A stretch of 64,000 bases of DNA, taken from assembly GCF_022227765.1 (NCBI RefSeq), contig NZ_JAJMLZ010000006.1, forward strand, positions 124,001 to 188,000. The letters run 5' to 3'. The notes under the pieces are model-generated. The model saw only the letters and a list, made by a program, of their open reading frames with translations, had not been told where the DNA came from and ran no database searches. This stretch comes from Ectothiorhodospira shaposhnikovii. GTDB taxonomy: Bacteria; Pseudomonadota; Gammaproteobacteria; Ectothiorhodospirales; Ectothiorhodospiraceae. Below are positions 1-11,160 of the stretch, piece after piece. Position 1 is the stretch's first letter. The number at the start of each line of letters is the position of its first letter. Position numbers and translations under genes: made by a program.

Positions 1-469
1 GTATCTGTCGGTCTGTCTGCTGGTGCCCGTGCTGGTGCTGGTGGTGATGGCCTGGCGGGTGCAGACCTGGCCGGTGCTGGAGTCCCAGCATCGGCATGTC
101 TACCCCTTTGACGAGCGGGTGAGCGAGATCCGGGATCTGGGCTTCAGCCAGGGTCTGATCGTGGGAGATCGGGCCTTTGTGGCGGGCAATCTGCGTTTTC
201 GCCTGCCCCGGAGTCAGGCCGTGATCCCGGGGGTGAATCCCGGCGGGCTGCGGTGCAGACCCGGTGATGATCTGCTGGTGGCCTGGGACGCGGACCGACA
301 GCGACAGATCCCCGCTCGGCTTGGGGACTGGCTCACGGCGGAACTGGGCCTGTCCACCGGGGACCTGATGCCCCGGTGGCTGGCATCCGGTGCTGGGGCA
401 GGCCCGGTGATGGGCGTGGTGGTGTTGCCGGGGGTGCTGGAGGGGGATTGCCGGGTGAGTGCTCAATAG
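1..469 (+). CDS. C-terminal part of a membrane glycosyltransferase (GT39-like), truncated by window edge
   Basis: The reading frame is open from base 2 and ends at 469, so only the last ~155 residues are present. It begins with a hydrophobic segment (SVCLLVPVLVLVVMAW) followed by a soluble tail containing 'FDERVSEIRDLGFSQG'. A transmembrane helix followed by a short extracytoplasmic tail fits the end of family 39 (ArnT/PMT-like) glycosyltransferases, which use polyprenyl-phosphate sugars in the periplasm. The catalytic N-terminus is outside the window, so this is a tentative reading. Its 3' end overlaps the 3' end of the convergent lpxL gene by 7 bp. Neighbouring lipid A and core genes would suit a role in envelope glycosylation. 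Confidence 0.45.
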   Translation, partial: YLSVCLLVPVLVLVVMAWRVQTWPVLESQHRHVYPFDERVSEIRDLGFSQGLIVGDRAFVAGNLRFRLPRSQAVIPGVNPGGLRCRPGDDLLVAWDADRQRQIPARLGDWLTAELGLSTGDLMPRWLASGAGAGPVMGVVVLPGVLEGDCRVSAQ

Positions 470-1383
470 TATTTCGGTAATCCCCAGCCGCGCTTGTACT
501 TGAAGCGCCGGTGGGTCCAGAAATACTGTTCCGGCGCCACCCGGATGGCCGCCTCGATGACGGCGTTGATGCGTCGGGCGTCCTGGGCCGGATCCTCTCC
601 GGGGAAGTCTTCAAGGGGCTCGCCGATCACCAGTCGGTAGCCCTGTCGGCCGGGCAGGCGGTAGCCGAAGAAGGGGATGACCGGGGCGCCGCTGATCTTC
701 GCCAGGCGGGCGGTGGCCGGATTGGTGGCGGCGGGGACACCGAAGAAGGGGACGATCACCGCGTTGCCGTTCTTGAAGGCCTGGTCCGGGGCGTACCACA
801 GGGCCTGGCCCTGCTTCAGGACGCGGATGGCGTCCCGGGCCTGGTCGCGGCGGATGGCCCGCAGATAATGGGTCTGCCGGTTCTGCCGGAAGCAGTGTTC
901 CATCACCGGATTTTCGTGGGGGCGGTACATGACGGCAAAGTCCTGATGGGCGCAGAGCAGGCGTCCCGCCAGTTCCAGGGTGGTGAAGTGAGCCGATAGC
1001 AGCAGTGCCCCCTTGCCTTTTGCCAGTGTCCGTTGCAGGTGTTCCAGGCCTTCGATACGGGCCAGTCCCTCAAGCGCCCGGTCGCTGCCCCACCAGCTCA
1101 GGGGCGTCTCGAAGATGCCCGCGCCCATGGCGCGAAAATGGGCCTTGACCAGGGCCTTTTGCGTCGCCGGGTCCAGGTCGGGAAAACACAGCCCGACATT
1201 GACCTCGGCGATCCGCCGCCGCCGCCGGGCCAGCGGGTAGAGCAGGGCGCCCAGGGTCTCGCCGGTCCGGATCTGCCAGTGCCAGGGCAGCACCCGGACC
1301 AGGGTGCGGAACAGGGCCACGCCCAGCCACATGGGCCAGTGGACAGGGTGGTACAGGCGGGAGGGGGACTGTTTTCGGGCCAT
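463..1383 (-). CDS. lpxL: Lipid A biosynthesis lauroyl acyltransferase (LpxL/HtrB family)
   Basis: This 306-residue protein matches the late lipid A acyltransferases, which move an acyl chain from ACP to Kdo2-lipid IVA at the inner membrane. The catalytic H-x4-E motif is seen as HFTTLE (H132, E137). The family blocks YRPHENP (~153-159) and WYAPDQAF (~196-203) follow. An N-terminal hydrophobic stretch (~18-36) would anchor it. HF-type rather than HG-type sequence at the catalytic site favours LpxL over LpxM. It diverges from hldE across 115 bp, so the two probably have separate promoters in that gap. Confidence 0.9.
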   Translation of the reverse strand: MARKQSPSRLYHPVHWPMWLGVALFRTLVRVLPWHWQIRTGETLGALLYPLARRRRRIAEVNVGLCFPDLDPATQKALVKAHFRAMGAGIFETPLSWWGSDRALEGLARIEGLEHLQRTLAKGKGALLLSAHFTTLELAGRLLCAHQDFAVMYRPHENPVMEHCFRQNRQTHYLRAIRRDQARDAIRVLKQGQALWYAPDQAFKNGNAVIVPFFGVPAATNPATARLAKISGAPVIPFFGYRLPGRQGYRLVIGEPLEDFPGEDPAQDARRINAVIEAAIRVAPEQYFWTHRRFKYKRGWGLPKYY

Positions 1384-1498
1384 GGGGATGTTTGCGGAGG
1401 ACTGGCCGCGGATTGTAGCAAATGGGTCCGTGTCCGCAGGGCGATGGAGCGCCCCATGGTAAGATCCTCCCCGGTTTCCTCTGCAAGGTAGTCAAGCC

Positions 1499-2923
1499 GT
1501 GAATCTGCACATGCCCGCCTTTGAACAGGCCCGGATCATGGTGGTGGGTGATCTCATGCTGGATCGCTACTGGTCCGGGGCCACCGCCCGCATCTCCCCC
1601 GAGGCCCCGGTGCCCGTGGTTCACGTGAACGAGGTCGAGGAACGTCCCGGCGGGGCGGCCAACGTGGCCGTCAACCTGGCCCGACTGGGGGTGCAGACCC
1701 GGCTGCTGGGTATTGTGGGCGAGGACGAGGCTGGCCATGCCCTGGAAGGGCTCCTGGCCCAGGCCCGGGTGAGCTGTGATTTCGCCCGCTCGTCCCGGGC
1801 GACCACCATCACCAAGCTGCGGGTCCTGAGCCGCCATCAGCAGTTGTTGCGCCTGGATTTCGAACAGCCCCTGGAGGCTGCGGATACCGCGTCCCTGCCG
1901 GATCGTCTGGCGGGGCATCTGGACGGGCAGGCGGTGGTGGTGCTGTCCGATTACGGCAAGGGGACCCTGACCGAGGTGGCGCGCATGATCCGCGCGGCCC
2001 GGGAGGCCCGGGTGCCGGTGCTGGTGGATCCCAAGGGGCGTGATTTCGAGCGCTACCGGGGCGCCACCCTGCTCACCCCCAACCTGGCCGAGTTCGAGGC
2101 CGTAGTGGGGCCTTGTCCCCGTGACGATCTGCTGGTCAGTCGGGGTGAACGGTTGCGGACGGACCTGGATCTGGAGGCCCTGCTCATCACCCTGAGCGAG
2201 CGGGGCATGCTGCTGCTGCGGGCGGGCCGGGACCCTTTGCACCTGCCCACCCGCGCCCGGGAGGTCTATGACGTGACCGGGGCGGGGGATACGGTGATCG
2301 CGGTGATCGCGGCGGCCCTGGGGGCCGGACAGGATCTGGCCCAGGCGGCGGCCCTGGCCAATCTGGCGGCGGGCATCGTGGTGGGCAAGCTGGGCACCGG
2401 CTGCGTGACCCCGGCGGAGCTGCGGGCGGCGGTCAGGGGGCATCAGGGCGGTTGGAGTAGCCTGCTGTCGGAGGCGGACCTGCTGCTGGCGGTGCAGGAG
2501 GCCCGGGCCCAGGGGGAGCGGGTGGTGATGACTAACGGGTGCTTCGACATCCTCCATGCGGGGCATGTGGCCTATCTGGAACAGGCCCGGCGTCTGGGGG
2601 ATCGCCTCATCGTGGCGGTGAATGATGACGCCTCTGTGCGCCGTCTCAAGGGCCATGGGCGGCCGGTGAACGGTATGGAGCGACGCATGGCGGTGCTGGC
2701 GGGACTGGCCTCGGTGGACTGGGTGGTGCCGTTCCGGGAGGATACGCCGGAGCGTCTGATCCGGGCCGTGTCGCCGGACGTGCTGGTGAAGGGCGGGGAC
2801 TACCGGCCCGAGGAGATCGTGGGCGGTGACCATGTCCGTGCCCTGGGCGGCCGGGTGGAAGTGCTGCCGTTCCTGGATGGGGTGTCCACCACCCGGGTCA
2901 TCGACCGGATCCGGGGCACCTGA
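1499..2923 (+). CDS. hldE: Bifunctional heptose-7-phosphate kinase / heptose-1-phosphate adenylyltransferase
   Basis: This 474-residue fusion makes ADP-heptose for the LPS inner core together with GmhA, which is encoded at 39.3-39.9 kb. The N-terminal PfkB/ribokinase domain (~10-320) carries [14 protein letters not shown] and the catalytic VTGAGDTV loop (~257-264). The C-terminal nucleotidyltransferase domain starts with [12 protein letters not shown] (~345-356), which contains the HxGH motif. The start is GTG at 1499 with AAGG 10 nt upstream; an in-frame ATG at 1511 is an alternative. waaA follows after 16 bp, so the two are probably cotranscribed. A full-length two-domain protein means no separate hldA/hldC genes are needed. 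Confidence 0.95.
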   Translation: MNLHMPAFEQARIMVVGDLMLDRYWSGATARISPEAPVPVVHVNEVEERPGGAANVAVNLARLGVQTRLLGIVGEDEAGHALEGLLAQARVSCDFARSSRATTITKLRVLSRHQQLLRLDFEQPLEAADTASLPDRLAGHLDGQAVVVLSDYGKGTLTEVARMIRAAREARVPVLVDPKGRDFERYRGATLLTPNLAEFEAVVGPCPRDDLLVSRGERLRTDLDLEALLITLSERGMLLLRAGRDPLHLPTRAREVYDVTGAGDTVIAVIAAALGAGQDLAQAAALANLAAGIVVGKLGTGCVTPAELRAAVRGHQGGWSSLLSEADLLLAVQEARAQGERVVMTNGCFDILHAGHVAYLEQARRLGDRLIVAVNDDASVRRLKGHGRPVNGMERRMAVLAGLASVDWVVPFREDTPERLIRAVSPDVLVKGGDYRPEEIVGGDHVRALGGRVEVLPFLDGVSTTRVIDRIRGT

Positions 2924-2939
2924 CGACCCTCTGACCGGC

Positions 2940-4196
2940 ATGCGCGTACTGTATTCCCTGATCCTCTATGTCATCACGCCGCTGGTGCTGGCGCGGTTGC
3001 TCCTGCGCAGCCGCGCCAATCCGGATTATCGTCACCGCTGGGGGGAGCGCCTGGGCTGGTCGCCCCGCCTGCCGGCGCGGCCCCGGCTCTGGGTGCATGC
3101 GGTCTCGGTGGGGGAGGTGGCGGCCGCCGCGGCGCTGGTGGCGGGGCTGCGGCGGCGGTTCCCCGGGCATGCCATCCTGATGACCACCACCACCCCCACC
3201 GGTTCCGCCGAGGTGATCCGGCGTTTCGGGAACTCGGTGGAACACTGTTATCTGCCCTATGACCTGCCCGATGGGGTGACCCGCTTTCTGGCGCGGGCGC
3301 GTCCCGAGCGGCTGCTGGTCATGGAGACCGAACTGTGGCCCAACCTGTATCGGGCCTGTGCCCGCCGGGGCATCCCGGTGATGGTGGTCAATGCCCGCCT
3401 GTCGGCCCGTTCTGCCCGGGGCTATGCCCGCATCCGGCCCCTGGTCCGGCAGACCCTGGCTCAGGTGTCCGGGATCGCGGCCCGAGGGGAGGAGGATGCC
3501 CGCCGTTTTCTGGCCCTGGGTGCCCGGCCCGATCAGGTGCGGGTGAGCGGCAACATCAAGTATGACCTGACCCTGTCCGATGACCTGATCCAGGCCGCGG
3601 CGACGTTGCGCGCGCAGGTGGGCGAGCGGCCGGTGTGGATCGCCGCCAGCACCCATCCGGGGGAGGAAGAGCAGGTGCTGGCGGCGCACCGGTTCCTTTT
3701 GTCCAGGTGGCCCCATGCCCTGCTGATCCTGGTGCCCCGCCATCCGGAGCGTTTCGAGGCCGTGGCGGCCCTGTGCCGGACGCAAGGGTTTGCCGTGGCG
3801 CGCCGCAGTGCCGGTCTGCCGCCCAAGGTCGGGGATGTCGTGTGGCTGGGGGATACCATGGGGGAGTTGCTGCTGCTCTACGGAGTGGCCTCGGTGGCCT
3901 TCGTGGGGGGCAGTCTGGTGCCCACCGGCGGGCATAACCCGTTGGAGCCGGCCGCCCATGGGGTGGTGGTGGTGACCGGTCCGCAGGTATTCAATTTCAC
4001 CGAGGTTTACCAGGCCCTGGAGCGGGCCGGGGGTGTGTGCCGGGTGGCGGACGCCGATGGGCTGGCGGATGCGGTGTCGGCCCTGTGGGCGGACCCGTCG
4101 GCCCGCCGTGCCATGACAACGGCGGCCCGACGGGTGCTGGATGAAAACCGGGGTGCGGTGGAGCGGGTGCTGGACTGGGTGGAACAGGCCTCTTGA
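2940..4196 (+). CDS. waaA: Kdo transferase (3-deoxy-D-manno-octulosonic acid transferase)
   Basis: This 418-residue GT30 glycosyltransferase transfers Kdo from CMP-Kdo to lipid IVA on the cytoplasmic face of the inner membrane. It has one N-terminal anchor helix (~3-21). The VSVGEVAAA segment (~55-63) contains the expected catalytic glutamate. The C-terminal donor-binding block is FVGGSLVPTGGHNPLEPAA. ATG at 2940 was chosen over upstream in-frame codons because MRVLYSLILY matches the usual family start and follows the hldE stop closely. Kdo supply genes kdsC and kdsD lie at 19.8-21.3 kb. Its 3' end is convergent with the cysteine hydrolase, 13 bp apart. Confidence 0.94.
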   Translation: MRVLYSLILYVITPLVLARLLLRSRANPDYRHRWGERLGWSPRLPARPRLWVHAVSVGEVAAAAALVAGLRRRFPGHAILMTTTTPTGSAEVIRRFGNSVEHCYLPYDLPDGVTRFLARARPERLLVMETELWPNLYRACARRGIPVMVVNARLSARSARGYARIRPLVRQTLAQVSGIAARGEEDARRFLALGARPDQVRVSGNIKYDLTLSDDLIQAAATLRAQVGERPVWIAASTHPGEEEQVLAAHRFLLSRWPHALLILVPRHPERFEAVAALCRTQGFAVARRSAGLPPKVGDVVWLGDTMGELLLLYGVASVAFVGGSLVPTGGHNPLEPAAHGVVVVTGPQVFNFTEVYQALERAGGVCRVADADGLADAVSALWADPSARRAMTTAARRVLDENRGAVERVLDWVEQAS

Positions 4197-4209
4197 AGGC
4201 CGGTTCGGC

Positions 4210-4785
4210 TTAACGGATCAGATTCAGGATTTCCTTGAACTTCGGGTGGCGTGAGTCTGCCAGCCATTCAAACAGCACCGACTCGAAATTGGTGATGATC
4301 ACCCCGGCCCTGGCCATGCGGGCCAGGGCATTGGCCTTGTTGCGCGGGTCTCTGGAGCAGACGGCGTCTTCCACCACGAAGACCTGGAATCCGGCCTCCA
4401 CGAGCAGCAGGGCGGTCTGCAGCACGCAGACATGGGACTCCATGCCGCAGACCACCACCTGGGGCCGCTCGGCACGTTTCACGGCGCCCATGATGCCCTC
4501 GTCGCGGCAACAGGAGAAGGTGGTCTTTTCCAGCACCCGAACCGCCTCCGGCAGCATGCCCTGGATTTCACCGGCGGTGTGCCCGATACCCTGTGGGTAC
4601 TGTTCGGTTACCGTCACCGGGATGCCCAGCACGCCGGCCCCCTGGGCCAGGCTGCCGGCCCGTCGATAGACCTCACGGCGTGTGTCGGCGTCCATGGCCA
4701 CGGCCAGCTTTGCCTGGATGTCCACCACCAGGAGCTGGCTGTGTCCGGCACTGCACAGGGGGGAGGGTGGGGTGTGATTCATCAT
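4210..4785 (-). CDS. Isochorismatase-family cysteine hydrolase
   Basis: This 191-residue protein belongs to the isochorismatase-like hydrolases (nicotinamidase, YcaC and relatives). The catalytic triad is visible: D22 in LLVVDIQ, K87 in EKTTFSCC and C120 in ESHVCVLQT. The substrate cannot be told from sequence. It starts about 10 bp after the tolC stop on the same strand, so it is probably the last gene of a pcm-rhodanese-tolC unit. Two consecutive ATG codons (4785 and 4782) are possible starts. A hydrophobic segment follows the catalytic cysteine, as usual for the fold, and no signal peptide is seen, so it should be cytoplasmic. Confidence 0.85.
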   Translation of the reverse strand: MMNHTPPSPLCSAGHSQLLVVDIQAKLAVAMDADTRREVYRRAGSLAQGAGVLGIPVTVTEQYPQGIGHTAGEIQGMLPEAVRVLEKTTFSCCRDEGIMGAVKRAERPQVVVCGMESHVCVLQTALLLVEAGFQVFVVEDAVCSRDPRNKANALARMARAGVIITNFESVLFEWLADSRHPKFKEILNLIR

Positions 4786-4794
4786 CAGTCCAGG

Positions 4795-6120
4795 TCAGTC
4801 CAGCCAGGTGTTGATGGCGAGCAGGTCATCCTCGCTGAGGGTGCCCGCGGCCTGCTTCAGGCGCAGGGTATCCAGCAAATAGGCGTAACGGGCCTCGGCG
4901 TAGTCACGCTCGGCCCGGAACACCTGGCGCAGTTCCAGCAGCACGTCCACGGCGGTGCGGGTGCCCACCTCGAATCCGGCTTCGGCGGCCTCGAAGGAGG
5001 CGCGGGTGGACTCCAGGGCTTGTTCCAGGGCGTTGACCCGCGAGATGCCGGCATTCACCGACAGGAAGGCGCTACGGGTCTGACGCACGGTCTGGCGCTC
5101 GGTCAGTTCCAGTTCCTCCCGGGCGGCGTCAAAGCTTTCCCGGGCCTCCCGGGTGAGGGAGGTGGTGCGGCCGCCGGTGTAGACGGGGACGCGCAGCTGG
5201 ATGCCCACCTGAGTGTCGCGGCTGTCGAGGAAGTTGTTGGCTATCGGTCCGCCGGGGGCATTGTGAAAATCCCGGTCGGTATAGCTGGCCGAGAGGCCCA
5301 AGGTGGGATAATGACCGGCCCGCTGGCGCTTGATTTCCTCGGCGGCCGCCTCGGTGCCGAAGCGGCGGGCGATCAGGGCCAGGTTGGCTTCCAGGGCGGT
5401 CTGTACCCATTGATCCATGTTGCCCGGCTCCGGCGAGACCAGGGGCATGCGTTCCGACAGCAGGGCCAGTGCCTCATGGAACTGGCCGGTGATCACCATC
5501 AGTTCCTCGCCGGCCAGATCCAGGCGGTTGAGGGCGGCGATTTCCTCGGCCACGGCCAGGTCGAACTGGGCCTGGGCCTCCTTGACGTCGGTGATGGCGA
5601 TCAAGCCCACCTCGAAGCGGCGCTCCGCCTGTTCCAGCTGGCGTCCGATGGCCTCTTTTTCCGCGCGGGCGAAGGAGAGGTTGTCCTGGGCCGCCAGCAC
5701 GCCGAAATAGGCTTCCGCCACTCGCAGGATCAGGCCCTGTCGGGTGGCGTCACGCACCGCCGTGGCCTGGGCGATACCCAGGTCCGCCTGGCGCAGGGCC
5801 ACATAGTTGCGGTGATCGTAGAGGGTCTGGTTGAGGGACAGCTCGAAGCTGCTGGTGCGGTAATCAAAGGAGTCGCCCCCTCGTTCGGTGTCCGTGTAGG
5901 CATATCCCAGGGAGCCTTCGATCTGGGGCAGCAGGACCGATCTTGCCTGGGGTCGCTGTTCCAGGGCCGCCCGGAACTGGGCCTCGGCGGCGCGCAGCTG
6001 TGCGTCACGTTCCAGGGCCGTACGATAGATCTCCATGAGATCGGTGGCCTGGACGGGTGCGGTTGCCAGGGTGAATCCGACGAGGGCGGCAGCCAGCAGG
6101 GTTTTGGGAAAACGGATCAT
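4795..6120 (-). CDS. tolC: TolC-family outer membrane efflux/secretion channel
   Basis: This 441-residue protein has a signal peptide ending near APVQA (~25) and then the paired helical repeats of the outer membrane efflux protein family. TolC forms the trimeric outer membrane duct for RND, MFS and ABC exporters and for type I secretion. The N-terminal region (LMEIYRTALERDAQLRAAEA) is typical of the TolC subfamily. GGAGA lies 6 nt before the ATG. It follows rhodanese and pcm on the minus strand, an arrangement also seen in other gammaproteobacteria. No inner membrane pump partner is encoded in this window. Confidence 0.93.
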   Translation of the reverse strand: MIRFPKTLLAAALVGFTLATAPVQATDLMEIYRTALERDAQLRAAEAQFRAALEQRPQARSVLLPQIEGSLGYAYTDTERGGDSFDYRTSSFELSLNQTLYDHRNYVALRQADLGIAQATAVRDATRQGLILRVAEAYFGVLAAQDNLSFARAEKEAIGRQLEQAERRFEVGLIAITDVKEAQAQFDLAVAEEIAALNRLDLAGEELMVITGQFHEALALLSERMPLVSPEPGNMDQWVQTALEANLALIARRFGTEAAAEEIKRQRAGHYPTLGLSASYTDRDFHNAPGGPIANNFLDSRDTQVGIQLRVPVYTGGRTTSLTREARESFDAAREELELTERQTVRQTRSAFLSVNAGISRVNALEQALESTRASFEAAEAGFEVGTRTAVDVLLELRQVFRAERDYAEARYAYLLDTLRLKQAAGTLSEDDLLAINTWLD

Positions 6121-6223
6121 CGGTGTCTCCGGCCCGGGCGGGCAAGAAGGAAATATTCCATCAGTGAATCCTGATTATCCTACCGGGAACCGGGAAAAAA
6201 TGCATAGGGGATCTGTCGGGACA

Positions 6224-6547
6224 TCAGTAGCAGGGCAGGCTGGGGTCCACCTGCCGTGACCAGGCATCGATTCCGCCGGTGAGGTTGATGATGCGGGTGA
6301 AACCCTGTCGCTCCAGCAGCATGCCCGCCTGTCGGCTGCGGATGCCGTGATGACAGATCATCACCAGTTCCGTGTCCGGCGGGATGTCTTCGACCAGGGT
6401 CCCGAGCCGGCCGAGGGGAACATGCCGTGAGCCCGGGATGTGGGCAATGTCGTATTCCCAGGATTCGCGCACGTCGATCAGCAGCGGGGCAGGGTCCCCG
6501 GCCTGATCCAGGTACGCCTTGAGTTGCGGGGCTGAGAGGTGTTGCAT
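6224..6547 (-). CDS. Rhodanese-like sulfurtransferase, single domain
   Basis: This 107-residue single rhodanese domain has a C-H-H-G-I-R-S active loop (C65), which would carry a persulfide, and the LLIDVRESWEY motif (~22-32) of the fold. It has no signal peptide and should be cytoplasmic. GlpE-like proteins of this size move sulfane sulfur to thiols or cyanide, but the true acceptor cannot be read from sequence. It sits between pcm and tolC on the same strand. The upstream gap holds a 13-bp inverted repeat that may end pcm transcription, so the gene could have its own promoter or depend on read-through. Confidence 0.9.
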   Translation of the reverse strand: MQHLSAPQLKAYLDQAGDPAPLLIDVRESWEYDIAHIPGSRHVPLGRLGTLVEDIPPDTELVMICHHGIRSRQAGMLLERQGFTRIINLTGGIDAWSRQVDPSLPCY

Positions 6548-6578
6548 GTCTGGCCCGTCGAGAAAGGGACATTACATG

Positions 6579-6614
6579 GGTCGATCGGGCGATGCCGTGC
6601 CCGCCCGATCGACC
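6579..6614. repeat. 13-bp perfect inverted repeat, possible hairpin terminator after pcm
   Basis: GGTCGATCGGGCG (6579-6591) is exactly complementary to CGCCCGATCGACC (6602-6614), with a 10-nt loop. It lies 9 bp beyond the pcm stop codon in the direction of pcm transcription. No T-run follows on the minus strand, so a classic intrinsic terminator is not shown. It may instead stabilise the mRNA end or pause polymerase before the rhodanese gene. Confidence 0.6.
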
Positions 6615-6623
6615 TGGTCCTGG

Positions 6624-7280
6624 TCAGAAGATGAATTGCGGTCTGGGCTCGAAGCCCGTCAGGGGCTTGAGGCTGGTCTCGAACAGGGTGTGGCGGGTGA
6701 ATTCGTTCTCGCCCTGGCGCGTCACCAGCATGGCCTCCATCACCGGCGCTTCCCCCACCACGACGAAGAGTCGGCCGCCCGGACTGAGCTGGCGTTCGAA
6801 GCAGTCCCGGTACCGGGCCATGGAGGCAGTGACGGCGATGACATCGTAATGCCCCCGTTGCCCGGTCCAGCCCTCGGCGGCATTGCCGGTCTCCAGGTGG
6901 ACATGGGTGATGCCGGCCTTGTCCAGATGTTTTTTGGCGGCGCGGGTGAAGGTCTTATGGATATCGATGCTGTCCACCTGGCCACCCAGGCGGGCCAGGC
7001 AGGCGGTCAGGTAGCCGGAGCCGGTGCCGATCTCCAGGATGACATCCCGCGGCTGGATATCCAGGGCCTGCAGAAGGCGCCCTTCCACGGTGGGACGCAT
7101 CATGGACTCACCCTGTCCCAGGGGGATTTCCAGGTCCGCGTAGGCCAGTTTTGCGTGGGCCCGGGGCACGAACAGCTCCCGGGGGACGTTCTCCATCACA
7201 TCCAGTACCTTGGGGTCCAGCACGTCCCAGGGACGGACCTGCTGTTCAACCATATTGAAGCGAGCTTGATCCAGGTTCAT
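6624..7280 (-). CDS. pcm: Protein-L-isoaspartate O-methyltransferase
   Basis: This 218-residue SAM-dependent methyltransferase repairs isoaspartyl residues in damaged proteins. Motif I is ILEIGTGSGYLTA (~81-93), and the PCMT-type region with GQGESMMRPTVEGRLL (~56-70) precedes it. It is soluble and cytoplasmic. It is the first gene of the minus-strand group pcm, rhodanese, tolC, cysteine hydrolase. It diverges from the polyphosphate enzyme across 268 bp, which must hold promoters for both sides. In many relatives pcm is next to tolC, which supports the assignment. The length is close to the usual 205-220 residues. Confidence 0.93.
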   Translation of the reverse strand: MNLDQARFNMVEQQVRPWDVLDPKVLDVMENVPRELFVPRAHAKLAYADLEIPLGQGESMMRPTVEGRLLQALDIQPRDVILEIGTGSGYLTACLARLGGQVDSIDIHKTFTRAAKKHLDKAGITHVHLETGNAAEGWTGQRGHYDVIAVTASMARYRDCFERQLSPGGRLFVVVGEAPVMEAMLVTRQGENEFTRHTLFETSLKPLTGFEPRPQFIF

Positions 7281-7548
7281 GGTGGTTATCTGCCGTCTTG
7301 TGATTGTTATGGGAGTCCCAGAGTGGTCCGGTCTCGTGCTTTATCTGACTCGTTGAGTATCCGCAAAGCTGGCGGCGAGCTGCCGTTGGATCGGCAGACT
7401 GAAAGATTAAGCCTTCACTAATGTTCCGGCAAGTCCTTGATGCTCTTGTGCAATGCGCAATGATACCGGCCACGGCCGGTCCAATGCAGCATCGGGTTTG
7501 TGGCATGCTGCAGGGTCATGATCCGTGGCGATACCCCAGGAGGACATC

Positions 7549-9054
7549 ATGTTTGAAGCTGCCGAACTCGGTCGCAGTCTGTCCAAGGAGGCCTATGGCG
7601 CCGCGGTGCCCGAGCTGCGCGCGGAACTGCTGGAGGCCCAGCGTCGGCTCAGGGATACCGATACCGCCGTGATCGTGATTGTGGAAGGGGTGGATGGGGT
7701 AGGCCGGGGGGAAGTGGTCAACCGACTCAATGCCTGGCTGGACACCCGCGGGGTGGAGACCCACGCCTTCTGGGAGGCCACCAGTGATCAACAGGCGCGG
7801 CCCCGGCTGTGGCGCTACTGGCAGGCGATGCCGGCGCGGGGGAGCATCGGCATCTTCTTCGGTGCCTGGTATTCGGAACCCATTCGTCGGCATATCCGGG
7901 ATGAATGGGACGAGGCACGGTTGCATGAATCCCTGAGCCGCATCCGCGATTTCGAGAACATGCTGGTGGCCGATGGGGCACTGATCGTCAAGTTCTGGTT
8001 CCATCTGACCCGGGATGAGCAGAAAATCCGCCTGAAACAGCGTCTCAAGGACCCTGCCAGCCGCTGGTATCGTCTGCCCAAGGGCAAGGAGCAGGCAACC
8101 CAGTATCGTCGCCTGGTGGAGACCGGTGAGCGGGTGATCCGGGAAACGGACAGCGGTCTGGCCCCCTGGTATCTCATCGAGGCCACGGATCGGCGCTATC
8201 GGGATCTGACGGTGGGACGCACCCTGCTCGATGCCATCCGCGAGCGGCTGGAACTGGCGGCCGCGCCGAGCCCGCCCGTCACCGCCTCCCATGCCCCCAG
8301 CCTGCCGCCGGAAGACAGTGCCCGCATCACCGTGCTGGACCATCTCGATCTGACCCAGACGCTGGATAAATCGGTCTACAAGGAGCGATTGTCCCGTGCC
8401 CAGGCCCGCTTGCGGGATCTGGCCTGGCGGGCCAAGGATCAGGGCGTGGCCACGGTACTGGTGTTCGAGGGCTGGGACGCCGCTGGCAAGGGCGGGGCGA
8501 TTCGGCGGCTGACCGCCGGCATCGACGCCCGGCTGTACCGGGTGGTGGCGGTGGCCGCCCCCACGGACGAGGAAAGGGCCCATCACTATCTCTGGCGTTT
8601 CTGGCGGCATGTGCCGCCCCGTGGGCGCATGATGGTGTTCGACCGTTCCTGGTACGGGCGGGTACTGGTGGAACGGGTGGAGGGGTTTGCCGCCGAGGAT
8701 TGCTGGCGTCGTGCCTATCATGAAATCAATGACTTCGAGGAGCAGTTGACCGAGCACGGCATCGTGTTGGTGAAGTTCTGGCTGCATGTCAGCGAGGAGG
8801 AGCAGCTGGCCCGTTTCAAGGAACGGGAGGAAGTGGCCTACAAGCAGCACAAGATCACCGATGAAGACTGGCGCAATCGCCAGCAGTGGGAGGCCTACAA
8901 GGCGGCGGTGAACGAAATGGTGATCCGCACCAGTACGGAGTTCGCGCCCTGGACCCTGGTGGCCGCCAATGACAAGCGTTTCGGGCGGGTGACGGTACTG
9001 GAAACCGTGTGCCGACGGCTGGAGGCCGTGTTGCGGCAGCCGTCGTCCGAGTAG
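7549..9054 (+). CDS. pap: Polyphosphate:AMP phosphotransferase (two-domain PPK2 family)
   Basis: This 501-residue tandem PPK2 protein is predicted to make ADP from AMP with polyphosphate as donor. The C-terminal domain has an intact Walker A (EGWDAAGKGG, ~307-316) and the lid/Walker B region FDRSWYGRVLVERVEGF. The N-terminal copy is degenerate: its Walker A reads EGVDGVGRGE with Lys replaced by Arg, and the second block is FFGAWYSEP. This matches the known class II layout with one active domain. ATG at 7549 is chosen because AGGAGG (7538-7543) lies just upstream; the longer GTG start at 7525 precedes that site. It appears monocistronic, with thiC beyond a riboswitch. Confidence 0.9.
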   Translation: MFEAAELGRSLSKEAYGAAVPELRAELLEAQRRLRDTDTAVIVIVEGVDGVGRGEVVNRLNAWLDTRGVETHAFWEATSDQQARPRLWRYWQAMPARGSIGIFFGAWYSEPIRRHIRDEWDEARLHESLSRIRDFENMLVADGALIVKFWFHLTRDEQKIRLKQRLKDPASRWYRLPKGKEQATQYRRLVETGERVIRETDSGLAPWYLIEATDRRYRDLTVGRTLLDAIRERLELAAAPSPPVTASHAPSLPPEDSARITVLDHLDLTQTLDKSVYKERLSRAQARLRDLAWRAKDQGVATVLVFEGWDAAGKGGAIRRLTAGIDARLYRVVAVAAPTDEERAHHYLWRFWRHVPPRGRMMVFDRSWYGRVLVERVEGFAAEDCWRRAYHEINDFEEQLTEHGIVLVKFWLHVSEEEQLARFKEREEVAYKQHKITDEDWRNRQQWEAYKAAVNEMVIRTSTEFAPWTLVAANDKRFGRVTVLETVCRRLEAVLRQPSSE

Positions 9055-9076
9055 CTGCCGGTGGGCTGCTTTTCGG

Positions 9077-9103
9077 TTGCAAACCTTGGCTGCCTGCTAT
9101 AGC
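9077..9103 (+). promoter_or_regulatory. Candidate thiC promoter
   Basis: TTGCAA (9077-9082) and TATAGC (9098-9103) are separated by 15 bp. TG at 9095-9096 gives an extended -10 element. Transcription would start near 9110, just before the TPP aptamer. The spacer is short, so this is a moderate-strength call. Confidence 0.45.
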
Positions 9104-9114
9104 TTGGACGGCCA

Positions 9115-11145
<2,031 letters not shown>

Positions 11146-11160
11146 GTTTCCGGTGTCCGT

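Noticed and set aside
1070-2941. 623-codon minus-strand frame across lpxL and hldE
   Set aside because: Runs antisense through hldE and out of frame through lpxL; His/Gln/Pro-rich and unlike any protein family I know.
4432-6174. 580-codon plus-strand frame across tolC
   Set aside because: Antisense to tolC and the cysteine hydrolase; composition is Gly/Gln/His-rich with no recognisable domain.
7500-7515. Possible sigma-54 promoter before the polyphosphate enzyme
   Set aside because: GG and GC elements in TGGCATGCTGCAG are only 6 bp apart, not the 10 bp required between -24 and -12.
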